In this document: piece after piece, positions 46,050 to 57,545 of the stretch
Layout: each line of letters starts with the position of its first letter
Numbering within the stretch: the stretch's first letter is position 1
Assembly (NCBI GenBank): GCA_017165825.1
Contig: CM029366.1
Coordinates: forward strand, 21,077,750 to 21,141,749
From: Hepsetus odoe
Lineage: Eukaryota; Chordata; Actinopteri; Characiformes; Hepsetidae
Direction: 5' to 3'
Length of the DNA stretch: 64,000 nt
Program-made: the position numbers and the translations under genes
The notes under the pieces: generated by a model
Database searches by the model: none
Seen by the model: the letters and a program-made list of their open reading frames with translations, nothing else
Told to the model about the DNA's origin: nothing

Positions 46050-48809
46050 GAATATTCAAATCTGTTCTTCATGCTTACAGTCTCAGAATCATATGCTTTC
46101 TGTATGATTTTTTTTTTTGCGCCCCGACACATATAAAATTCAGCACCTCTATTTATAGCTTTTAGCTTTCATCATTCCACTAAACTCAGAAGTCATGCTA
46201 TGAATTGGTGAAAGCCACTATTGAGAAATCTTACACTATAAGGCTTAACCTTGAATTTTAATTAAATGTTTGCATAACCTCACCACCAGTAAAGAGCATT
46301 TCCAGTTTCTGCATCAATCAGTGTCGACTCAAGTGGTGGTTCTTGAATTTAAATACCAAATTACCCCATTACCCGTCATTTACCCACTCTGTCTGAGTAC
46401 GATCTGAATCAGCAGTTCACACTGTGCTAATTGTAATTATAGGCTTCAGTCAATTTATTCAAATTGCTAAGGAGGCATTGGCACTGGTTCTAGGGTATGC
46501 CTAATTTAAGACTTTACATTTGTTATTCTTCATAAACCACCATTTTTTTCTTGCTTTCTCATGGAGCAGTAGAAAGCATACAGCATTATTAGCATCACAA
46601 ACTCTTCATCTTTACATACACATAGCCTTCCACATAGTATTCTGTGATTAGTTTAAAGGTAATGTAAGGTGTGGTGTTTAAGATATAGTATTAGATTTCT
46701 TTTGTTATGACAGACTGCTTTATAATTAAAATGCCAAATATTTTATCATTGCAGTTTTTAATTACTTTTGCAAATGCCACTGTGGTTCTCCTGTTGTGTT
46801 TGTGGGTGTTGTTCAGACTAGTAGCTTCTGCTCCCTTTTGCAGTGATCGTCCCTGCAAAACCTTTTGCTAACATTTGAGCAAATCTCAGTAGGAGAGCAA
46901 ACAACAGCTGCTTAGAGATTTGCTGGACATAAGGTCAGGCGCATCTTCTCAGCTCAGAGAGGAACATGGATAGTCCATCAATTCAAATGTGTTTAGGGAG
47001 CCACTGCACTGTAAGGGCAAGGGAGTTTCACCTTAGATTCAGAGCTTGTCAGACATGCAACCCTTGTACAACATTGATGACAACCCAAAAACCGCAGCTT
47101 TAAGGGACCTCTCTTTGCATCAGCAATACTTGCATATTTGCATGTACTACTGCTGTATTTGTGCTTTATTGTAGTTCATCAATGCTGTTATTTTCTCACA
47201 GCACAAATTTACAGGGGCTTGTTTTTTTCAGTATTATTTATCTATAATATGATTTTCGTAATAAATAATTTTATGACATGTTAAAAGTAAGCACCCTCAA
47301 ACTGCATTTTAATGAGGTGCATAAACATCAGTGCATATGTTTTTCCAGGTTATGTATTTTATATCACTACATTCATTTAGATTCCAAAATATGAACTTCA
47401 GGTAAATATCAGATAAACACTGTTAATGTTTTTGAAAACATTGTCTAGAAAACACTAACCAAAGTTGGGTGATTTGACTGTAAAGAAAATTGATTAAATC
47501 AGGTGTGGTGCATCTCTTCTTCTCATATTGCCCTATTTTTCTCAATAGATTAAAAAATGTGTATTTTTAAGATGTTTACTAGAGTAATGCTGCATTTGGG
47601 CATCACTCAGCGAAAAATCCCAGTATGGTCTTCAGGAATCCCAGTTGCTTGGAGGGAAGAATCATTCTCTGTTTAATCCAGAGAAGACTAATTCTCAGGG
47701 CATCTTCACAGCCACATGGAATAGTTAATTGACTGGTATTCTTAGGACAAGGTCTTGACCATACTTTTGAATATACAAATGTCTCTGAGTGATTTTATAT
47801 AAAGTATGCTATAAAAAAAACTGACTTGATCTTGGTATGCAAATGCCCTTGTTGTTCTTCATTATTGAGTCTTCAAGCTGAGTGCCCTAGCTGCATATTA
47901 GAGACATATTAGTATGAGCATTAGTATTATATAAACAGATATTGCTAGCTGCATATAAGTGTCAGTATGAACAGACACTATGAACTGTAGTATTACCAAT
48001 AAGATTGTGTTAGCTGCCTAATAGTTTTAGTTTGAGCATTATTATAATACCAAAAATGCATGTAAAATGCATATTAGTAACAATAGGAGCATGTGTATTA
48101 AAGCTACATCATCCCATCATCAGCTTCACTGATAAAGTGTTCTTTGTAACAGTTCATAGTCTTGTTTCAAATTGTAGCTTCTGATCGGCATCGAAATGCA
48201 GTAAAACATTTGTTCCCATTTCTTTAATTGAATCTACTCAATATGCAAAAGATAAAACAGCTTCACTGGCACAAAGCAGTATTTATGTACCACCAAGATG
48301 ATTCCCTAGCAAGATATAAAGAAATGAAGAGTGGCTTCAGGCTGAACAGTACTGTACGGGCACAGAGGTTTCTTACACTACACTACATTATATGAAAAAT
48401 AAAAATAGTCCTCCAGACACGAACAGTTTATAACACAACCAGTAAATACATACCACTGTTTTTGTAGTTGGCTGCATTTTCACCTCACACTGGGAACAGC
48501 TTTTGCAAAGAGGATTTCTTTTTTTGTCCTGATTTTCTGCCCAATTTAATAATTTCCAATTCCACCCACTTACTAGGACTCTTCCCATCCCATGATTCCA
48601 CTAAAACTGTATGATGTATAAGAGAATGCTGACCATCAATTCTGTTGCATCAGCTGAGACCCATGCTGGGATCCCGTGCTTTCTAGGATTCCTATCCAGA
48701 AATGGTTAACCATTAAACCTAAGGAATTGTAATTACCAAATGATACTAGTTGTATTTTTGTATTAAGAATTCCAGTAGTAATACAATATCTTTTCCTCTA
48801 TATTTCTAG
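46050..48809. other. intron, no feature seen
   Basis: About 2.8 kb of intron with no exon or clear repeat. The acceptor is at its end (CCTCTATATTTCTAG). Confidence 0.5.
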
Positions 48810-48961
48810 GCTTAGCAAGGGCCAAGCTGGCATTGACATCAAGAACCTCAGTTCTAGATCAGTCCTTACGGTGAGCAACATGACAGAAGATCGCTATGGA
48901 AACTACACCTGTGTGGCCACCAACAGGTTGGGAGCAGCCAATGCCAGTGTGCCTCTGATTC
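48810..48961 (+). CDS. negr1: negr1 coding exon: second half of Ig domain 3
   Basis: 152 bp, phase 2-1. The first base completes Arg; then LSKGQAGIDIKNLSSRSVLT, VSNMTEDRYGNYTCVATNRL and GAANASVPLI. It carries the second Ig3 cysteine in Y-G-N-Y-T-C and four N-glycosylation sequons (NLS, NMT, NYT, NAS). The NEGR1 counterpart is similar in the G-Q-Q-G-I and S-T-R-S-I-L-T-V strands. The acceptor is TTTCTAG at 48803-48809 and the donor GTAAGT at 48962. The last base C begins a Leu codon finished by the exon at 60481. Confidence 0.93.
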
Positions 48962-49574
48962 GTAAGTAACAAGCATTTTTGTCCTCCCGGGCCTCATTAA
49001 AGCTCAGAGGTTTTTTTTTTTCGTTTTTTTTTTTCTGCAAATGATTTGGATATCGCTTCACATTCAGAAAAGTCTGTACATATGAATTATCATTTTTCAG
49101 GTAGAGAGGAAAAACAATGCATGGTTTGTTTTTTTGTATATGGTAAAATATGCCTCTTTTATGTGATTTTGAAGTATTTCAGAGAAGTAGCTTTCTTAAA
49201 ACATGCACTGCTTTCTTTCTGCAGCCATTTTGACATCATTAGTCATCTCTTTGATTTTGAGGTTCCAGAGTCAATAATGAAAGTAGGCTGCTAACAAGGT
49301 AAACAAATCAACTCAGATGCATGTAAAAAAAGAAATAAAAAATTTAAAAGGAGGCAGATAGTTTTAAAGTTGACAGATGGGAAGAGCCACTCGAGTCCCC
49401 TACTTTTAAATGAAGCACATTAAAGAGATGTGGGAGCCTGAAAAATCGTTCACGTTCTGCTGAAGATTCAGTGACTGTGATGCAGGGAAAAGTGAGAAGA
49501 GGCCAACAGGCTTTCTTTTCTCCTCACCTCTTTCCCCACCTCTCTTTTTCCTCACCTGCTATCTGCCCTCTCTC

Positions 49575-49634
<60 letters not shown>

Positions 49635-50840
49635 ACTCACTCACTGTGTCTCTCCCTGCCTGCAAGGTGCTCTGCTTCTCTTTATCATGAACGCTAATGA
49701 AAAGAAAACCCATTCCACTGTCCTTCTAATAAGAAATGGCAAGCAATTCCTGTGCAACAAATACTGCCACAATTGTGAAAATCACAAATCCAAAAGGCAG
49801 CCATCATTACCGATGACCAAATTGCAATTATAATATCAATCAATAGGTATTGATGAACCTAAAGTGGACCCAGGAACTCATTTATGTTTAATGGAGAGCC
49901 TCGAATTGCACACATAGTTTGGAGTGGGAATTAAAGTAATAGCATGTTAGTCTGTGTTCTTCTGAGCATGAGGAGTCCTGACACTGCTGGTAGTTTCTAG
50001 CCTTTTTTTGATCATTACTGTCATTTGCCATACATGGTATATGTTTTAAGGTGTTAATTGCAGACCCAGTGTGCTGCAGGAAAATCCATGTTTATATATT
50101 TGTAGCATGTAAATTCCTGCTTGTGGCTACCCACAGCCTAACCTACAGCATATCTTTCCAAAGATTTTGTCTCCGAAGACAAAGTGTTCTTTGGTGCATA
50201 GCGGTGGTTGATATCTAACGATATCATTATGTCACAGTTAACATTTCTTGTGCTGATACAACAATGGCCAATTGCATGTTTTATTTAAAGAAGGTTTATA
50301 ATAACCTGTAAGGTTTTGTGCTGTTTTTGGGAAATAATGATTTTTGTCCTGGCAATGCTGGTCATTTAGAAGCATAATTGGGCTTTCCTAATTTTATTTT
50401 GTGCTGCACAGCAGCTGAAGCATGAGTTTTTGATGCATTGTGTATTTTTCTGCTTATCAAATCTCAAACAGAAAGATATGTACACGTCCTGTATATTGTG
50501 GAAATGTCTTATGTGATATTACTGTTTTGCCATACTGTCCTTGAAATTATGGAATTACCAAACCTAGAGAATGTTTGCCAAGTGTTTTTTTTTTGGTTTT
50601 TTTTATCGCAAATAAAAAAACAAAAATAAATTAATAGCATAACATTTTAGATTTGTTAAGCATATTTCAGACACATGAAATTATTATTTTAATTAATGGC
50701 CTACTTTCCCAGATCAAGTAGAGGAAAAAATGCATTATAATTCTGTCTTGGATAAAAAAAATATTAAACTTAATTTGGGTTAAAATCTAAAAAAGCAAAT
50801 CGGTCAGCCATTAAAAGAGAGTGCTTGCAGACTTTAACAA
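48962..50840. other. intron, with a CT microsatellite
   Basis: AT-rich intron with poly-T runs at 49011-49034. The reading frame at 49471-49833 crosses the CT repeat and is not a gene. Confidence 0.5.
49568..49634. repeat. (CT)n microsatellite
   Basis: About 67 bp of CT dinucleotides with single interruptions at CCC and TT positions. Confidence 0.95.
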
Positions 50841-50845
50841 GGTGT

Positions 50846-51670
50846 TGGACATAACTAATTGAAAGGAAACATGGCCGAGTTGTCTATTGAAATAACGGAA
50901 AGCATTTTAAAACTTCTTAAAGAAGGAGATCCAACAGGATCCATCAAAACAAATGAAAAGCAATTGGGTGTAAACAGGAGTCATTTTTGTGACTTTTTGC
51001 TAAAAGGACTAGAATTTACATCCAGAAAAGCCCCAAAAAAAAACAGCACTGACACCTAAACACAAAAAAATTCGGTTATAGTGGCTTAAGAGTAGCAAGA
51101 GCAGACTGTGGAAGATTTGATGAAAGTGATTTTTGATGATGAACCTTGAATCTGCAAAGAGATGATGCTGGAACCTTTAGCTCTACTGTTGTAATAAAAC
51201 TTAATCATGAATCCCTGAACAATCAGATTTCACAGTCAGTTATCATCTGAAGTTGCATTTCAGGTAAAGGGAAATCGAAATCACTATCTCAACAGGCAAT
51301 GCACAGGTGTACACTGACATGTTGGACACTTTTCCCATTCCATCAATAGAAAATAGGTTTGGTGGTGATGAAGCCATTTTTCAGGATGATAATGTATCTT
51401 GCCACAGAGCAAAGAGTGTTAAAGCTTTTCTTCAGGAAAGGCATTTTAACTCAATGACATCGCTAGCAAACAGTCCTAATCTCAGACAGATTGAACATTT
51501 TTTGTTAAATAAAAAATGCAGGTGACAAGGCTCTTCCTTGTCCCCAGCTTGACGGAGAATTTTGTTTTTTATTAGTGAAGTCCATGCCTCAAAGATCGCA
51601 GGCCATATATTTTCCCCCCACTGAATGGTTGCAAAAGAATTCCTTTACTCAAGTTGGAAGAAATTGATGT
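50846..51670 (+). mobile_element. decayed Tc1/mariner-type transposon
   Basis: Frame 50859-51059 starts MAELSIEITESILKLLKEGD and has an N-terminal helix-turn-helix-like K-Q-L-G-V-N-R-S-H. Frame 51307-51525 has the catalytic second Asp region AIFQDDNVSCHRAKSVKAFL and the third-residue region ANSPNLRQIEHFLLNKK, where the usual S-P-D-L-N-P-I-E has become S-P-N-L-R-Q-I-E. The first Asp region between them is missing or unreadable. Inverted repeats were not found. Confidence 0.7.
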
Positions 51671-54035
51671 GTTTAAAATAATTTAATAGAATTTGTTTAA
51701 TGTATGTTGATTATTTTAACACTAAACACGTTTTGTGGCTGTTTTGGGAAATGAAGCAATAGATAGTGAATGGAATACACTGAGCGAATGAATACATATA
51801 TTTTGTGTTAATAGCAAAGAAATTGACTTGGAGTTTGCTTTGCTTTATATAAGACTTGGCTTATATTTCATGGAGCTGCAAGCTATTAAGGCCATGAGCA
51901 TATCTCCATTTGCCTGTCAAATAATTCATGATAAAACATTTTTGTTTATTAGTGTTTTTTTGTTTAATTTGTTTGCATCAAGTGCTCTAGATTGAACCTA
52001 TATCAGTTGGTGCAATTTTTCCTCTCCCTGAGCATTATGGTCAGTCAGAATGTTCCCATGCAGTTTATATAGCAAAAGCATCTTTGCAATGATGAGCCAG
52101 CTTGAGTAAATGAGTAGCTTTCTTCAGCTCAGCAAGTCGTGACATCTTCCCCACCCACTTTATTTTGCTTATAGCCCAGCTTTACTTGCCTCGCAACATG
52201 CTAAGCCTGGAATAGGATGCCAAACGCTCCTGGCCTAACAAAAGCTGAGGCTCCTCTGGAAAAAGCCTCTACACCCTTGGAAGGTTCCTGCGAATGGAGG
52301 CATTTGTTCAATTTACCATTCTAATCAATCACAACACTGGTGTCATCCTTTCATGTCCTCTATCCCTCTTGTCATCCTGGCTACCTCCTGCTACCCTGGC
52401 TTTAGCCATCAGTGATGTTGTCGTGGTTACCGTAGTGTGATCGCACCTGAGTCACAGGCCAGGGACATGAAAGGAGGGATGAAATGGAAGGTGAAATAGA
52501 ATAGGCATGATGTGAATTCATTCGCATGAATGGTGTTTTTTTTTCCTCAATTTTTTTCCTGTTTCTTTTCCACATAACTGGAAAAGGGCCACTCCCTTGT
52601 TCTCTGAAAGCTCCTTGCATCCATCCTAGCATGTGTGTTCCACTCCAGCTTCTATTTTTGTTCCCTCATCAATCATGGATCAGATTGGCCCTGATTTGTT
52701 ACCACCCACCACCCCACCCCAAGCATCCTTGGATTCTCAAAAGACAGCTACCAAAAAGTGATCACAAACTCTTTTATATCAGTTCATCTCTTTATTTAGA
52801 GATTGTTCACTTGGTATAAAGCTTAATCAGTACATGTTCAAGTTATTGTGTTCAGGATATGATCAGTGATCCAATTCTGGTGGCTTCATAGCGTTTTATG
52901 TTTTTTTTTTGTTGTTTTTTGTTTTTTTGTTTTTTTATTACTTTCCGTTTGAAAACTTACTTTAATATCTTTGTGTGATTTTACCAGGAACGTTGTTGTG
53001 CTTTGGATCTTCATTTGTTGTAGCTTTCAAACCTTAATAAAATCCATAGCAGCCGACAAAAAGATGGCTGAACAGCAGGAGGGGTGGCACTCATTTGTCT
53101 CATTGATTTGAGTCTCATATTCCAGCACATCAGTTTGATGTGGTGGTGCTTTAAAAGATACGGTTTTGCTGCTTTTCAGCTGACAGAAACTACAGTGGAG
53201 ATGCTAGTGCTTATAGAGGATAGGCACACCTGAAAATGATACATGTGACGCAAAGATGGTTTGTGCCTTGCTTCAGCTATAAAACACCTGCCACTCGATC
53301 ATTAACGAGGCATGCAGTTATAACAGCCTGGAGAAATAGGCTAGCCCTGTAGCGAGTGCTAGCCCTGCCTGTGGGCAGGAAGAATCATTCAGTCAAGGAT
53401 ACAGCCAACACTTTTCAGTCTGTACTTTCCATTGTGTTTCTCCAGATGAGAGTGAATTAGTCCCATTAAATGACTCATCACATGACCTTCACATTTTCTT
53501 ATGCAACATTAGGAGAAAAGCGTAAGAGAAAGGAATCCAGTGTCCAACACTCATTGTCACATGTTAATGCAATATTCATAAAAGAATCTGACAGCGCACA
53601 GTACATAGCACTCCTTCTCCTGTCTTTGCAATTTATGCTGCCATGGATTGTGTAGAAGTTGCACATTTTCTTCGGCCGCTGCTTGGCAAGGGAAAAAAAC
53701 GTGATGTTATTACAGAATGAAATGCAAATCTTCACTCCATAATGTGTTTTGTCTTGCAAGTGAGAACAGAGGTCGCTCAGCATCCACGCAAGCCCACTAT
53801 TATGGAATACAATGTTACTTGCTCCATTGCCCTGTTTCCAGGCCTCAAGAAGATTGCGTGTCAAAAAATTGTCCCAAACTCTAATGGGTGTCGACGGAGG
53901 GAATACTGCAGTTTGAAAAGGAATTAGGTTTTGTCAAACTGTATTGCCATGTTGAGCTAATCTATAACTAGAAATAAATGATGAATGAATGTTGTCCCAT
54001 TGCAGAAGGCCATTTATTATTTTCTGGTATTTACA
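51671..54035. other. intron, no feature seen
   Basis: Unique-looking intron. A poly-T/G-T-rich run sits at 52900-52938. The frames at 53499-53864 and 52526-52819 show no known domain. Confidence 0.5.
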
Positions 54036-54099
54036 TACATCTAGATATGTTACATTATATTAAAAATCCACCCATTTTACCTGACCAACCGGTTTTGGA

Positions 54100-54980
54100 A
54101 GTGAGCAAAAATACTGAAACATGAGCGACTGACAGGTGTACACAGTTTTTTCCTTTTAGACTGATTGTTTAAAATATAAATAGCTTTTGATTTAGACCAG
54201 ATAGCTGTCTGACCTATTAAGCATGCCTTTTTTGAGGTTGAAAAATCCATTAGAAACATATCATAAATGTTAAGTATAGCCAGTATACGTATTTGAAAAT
54301 GTCCTGAAAAAGAAGAAACCACTGGTGCATTGAGCAACTGAACTGGTCAGTCAAGGAAAATAACAGCAGCTAATGAAAAAATTAATTGTAAAGTTGGTAA
54401 AGAAAAACCCCAAAACATTTACCCGTGACATCAAGAATGTCTAAAGGGTCAAGATTTATTCAAGAGAAGTAGTTTTCAAGAGCAAGAAAATAGAGGCCAT
54501 ACCAATAAATGTGAATCATATATCAGCAATAAGAATCAGAAAACCAAAAATAATAGTATACACATGGGCAGTAAACTGTTTCTGGAACAAAGTAAAATGG
54601 ACTTGTGAGACAAAGATGATGGTTAAAGTGAGGAGAAGTAAAGAATATGTTCATGTTCCCAGAAATAAAAGCTCATCTGTTAAACACGAAGGAGCTAGCG
54701 TTATAACTTGGGCTTGCATGGCTTTTTCCTGAACAGGCTTAAAATTATTTAATGATAGCATAACTCACATTGGTAGCAGCTGAATGAATTCTGGAGTCTA
54801 CAGGAAAGTTTTGCCTGCCAGTTTAGAGAAATCCATCCAAACAAATCAGGAGCTACTTTATCATGCAGCAAGGCATTAAGTGATAAAAAATACTGCAACA
54901 GAGCAAAAGTATTAGAATAGCTGGAGTTAATGTAAATAATATGTAATATTAGACTGCATAACCCCTAATTAAAAAAAAAA
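54100..54980 (+). mobile_element. decayed Tc1-type transposon, third family
   Basis: Around 54300-54330, GAAGAAACCACTGGTGCATTGAGCAACTG matches the start of a known fish Tc1 family. Frame 54511-54732 then reads KVKWTCETKMMVKVRRSKEY and VPRNKSSSVKHEGASVITWA. The first catalytic Asp of the W-T-D-E motif is changed to Cys (WTCE). The region of the second Asp near 54870 (CATGCAGCAAGGCATTAAG) is damaged. Boundaries are approximate and no inverted repeats were found. Confidence 0.6.
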
Positions 54981-55034
54981 TTATAACAGGGTTTGGCAAA
55001 ATAAATCTAAAAATATTAACTAGATTGAAGACAC

Positions 55035-56629
55035 ATTTACTCTCTTCCACACTCGCCGTTATACTGAACTGTTGATCCCAAGTATTTATACTCCTCCACC
55101 TATGTCACCTCTACTCCCTGCATCCTAACCACTCCACTTTCCACCCTTACATTCACACTCATGCATTTTGCCTTTGACCTACTCACTTTCATTCTTCTCC
55201 TCTCTAGAGTATCTAGTATCTCTCCAGGATCTCCTCAAGCTGCTTTTCTCCCTCTTTACTGTCCAACCTCTCATACAGTTCAACAAACACCTTATCTTTG
55301 GCCTTTGCCACTGCTTTATTCACCCTGGAGTTCATCTCCTTGTACACTTGTCTACTTTCTTCATCTCTCTGACTGTCCCACTTCTTCTTTGCTTCCCTCT
55401 TCTTCTGTATACACTCCTGTGTTCCACCACCAGGTTTCCTTATCCTCCTTCTTCCTTCCTGATGTCACACCAAGTACATTTCTAGCCATCTGCCTCATCA
55501 CTTCTGCAGTAGTTTCCCAGCAGTCCAGTAGCTCCTCAACACCTCCCAGTGCCCATGTTAACTCTTGCCTGAATTTCACCTTGCTCACCAGTCCTCCTTC
55601 TTCAGCTTCCACCACTTGATTCTCAACTCTGCCATCACTTTCCTCCTCTTCTTGACCTCCAAGGTAATCCTACAGACCAACATCTTATGCTGTTTAGCTA
55701 CACTCTCCCATGTCACTACTTTGCAGTCTCCAATCTCCTTCAGACTGACCCTCCTGCAAAGGATATAATACACTTGTGTGCATCTTCCTCCACTCTTATA
55801 TGTCACCCTTTGCTCCTCCCTCTTCTTAAAATAAGTATTAACTATAGTAATTTCCATCCTTTTTGCAAAATCTACAACCATCTGACCTTCAGCATTCCTC
55901 TCCTTGACACCATGCCTACCCATCACCTCCTCATCACCTTCGTTCCCTTCACCAACATGACCATTAAAATTTGCACCATTCACCACTCTCTCTCCCCTGG
56001 GTACCCGCTCTATCACTTCAGAATTCTTCTTTCTCTTCCATCTCACAACCAACTTGTGCTGCGTAAGCATTAACAACATTCATTATCACACCTTCAACTT
56101 CCAGCTCAACTCCAATTCATCACCCTCCCTGACACCCTCTTCACCTCCAAAACACTCTTCACATACTTTTCCTTCAGGATAACACCTACCCCATTCCTCC
56201 TTCTATCCACACCATGGTAGAACAGTTTAAACCCTCCTCCAATACACCTGGCCTTACTACCCTTCCATCTAGTCTACTGCACACACAAAATGTCAACCTT
56301 CCTTCACTCCATCATATCAGCTAGTTCTCTACCTTTACCAGTCATGCTGCCAACATTCAAAGTCCCTACCCTTACTTCCACTCTCCGCCCCTTCTTTCTC
56401 TCTTCCTCCTCTTCTTCTTCTTCTCCTTTGGCCAACAGTAGTCCAATTTCCACCAGCACCCTGTAGGCTAACAGCACTGGTGGTGGTCATTGTTAACCCG
56501 GGCCTCGACCGATCCGGTATGGAAAAGTTTTACACCGGATGCCCTTCCTGTCGTAACCCTCCCCATTTATCCAGGCTTGAGACTGGCACTAAGAAATACA
56601 CTGGCTTGTGCATCCCTAGTGGCTGGGTT
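55035..56629 (-). mobile_element. RTE-like LINE lacking its 3' end (copy 4)
   Basis: Reverse orientation. The true 5' end is at 56629 (CCCTAGTGGCTGGGTT on the plus strand). The 3' end is lost: the sequence stops at 55035 within the RT thumb region (the CTCTTCCACACTCGCC stretch), with none of the 3' tail. Inside, near 55245, sequence jumps from the region just after the RT palm to the linker before it (CTGCTTT then TCTCCCTCTTTACTG), so the RT core including FADD is gone. No convincing target duplication was found. Confidence 0.85.
55361..56079 (-). pseudogene. endonuclease and linker remnant of LINE copy 4
   Basis: Frame 55585-56079 carries GERVVNGANFNGHVGEGNEG (the Asp of D-F-N changed to Asn), then TQVYYILCRRVSLKEIGDCK (the Asp of Q-V-D-Y changed to Tyr) and KQHKMLVCRITLEVKKRR. 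A second frame, 55361-55615, follows with QELTWALGGVEELLDCWETT. Two key acidic residues are lost, so no activity is expected. Confidence 0.82.
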
Positions 56630-57545
56630 AAGATGTGCATTTGTTAAGATGTGTAATTATTAAGCAGCTTCTTTTCTTCCTCAAGCAAAATGGGCCAAAA
56701 AAGTGATATAACTGACTCTGAAAAGTCAAGAATTGTACAAAGTCTTTCAGAGAGATGCAGCACTCTTGAAATTGCTAAGATATAAGGGCATGATCACGGA
56801 ACCATCAAACAGTTTGTTGCAAATAATCAACAGGGTCTCAAGAAACTACCAAGCTACCAAGAAGCCATGATTCTCCAGTGCTGTCATATTCCAGAACCGA
56901 ACCTAACTGGGGTATCCAGAAGTACAAGGTGTTCAGTGCTCAGAGGCATGGCCAAAGTAAGGAAGGCTAAAACCCGACCACCACTGGACAAGACTGAAAG
57001 CTGAAACGTTAAGACTGGGCCAAGAAATATCTCAACACAGATTTTTCAAAGGTTTTATGGACTGATGAGATGAGAGTGACTCTTGACAGAGCAGATGGAC
57101 TGTGGCTGGACCAGTAACAGGCACAGAGCTTCACTTTACTAGAGTACTGGTATGTGCTGGTATTATTAAAGATGAGCTAGTTGGACATTTTTCAGTTGAA
57201 GATGGACTCAAAATCAACTCCCAGACCTACTGCCAGTTTTTAAAAGACCCTTTTTGGATTTGTTTATTATACTCACTTTAACACATGAAAATAAAGAAGT
57301 GAGATGGGAAAATTTAGTTTTTTTTCATTTAGTTGGATAATAATGCTGTACACTAATAGTTACCTAATAATTGTGCATACATATGAATTCCCCTGAGAAT
57401 GTTCACACTCACATTTCCTTTGTGAAACTTTCAGGTTATTAACATTCTGGATTGACTGATGGCACTGGATTTGTTCCATACTGAAATTAATTTTCAAAAT
57501 ACTCACTTGTCTAATAATTGTGCACACAATGTACTGCAGAATGCC
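56630..57545 (+). mobile_element. decayed Tc1/mariner element next to LINE copy 4
   Basis: The start codon region near 56690 reads MGQKSDITDSEKSRIVQSLS. Further on are PEPNLTGVSRSTRCSV-like codons, a catalytic WTDEMRVTLD at about 57058-57090 (first Asp kept), and IIKDELVGHFSVEDGLKINS near 57160-57215. The sequence then breaks off after a C-Q-F-L-K-D region at 57246. The second and third acidic residues are absent. The right end carries two direct copies of CTAATAATTGTGCA at 57364-57377 and 57511-57524. The element directly abuts the 5' end of LINE copy 4. Confidence 0.75.

Noticed and set aside
49471..49833. 120-residue frame with an SLSLSL run
   Set aside because: The run is a translated CT microsatellite; no splice or start context.
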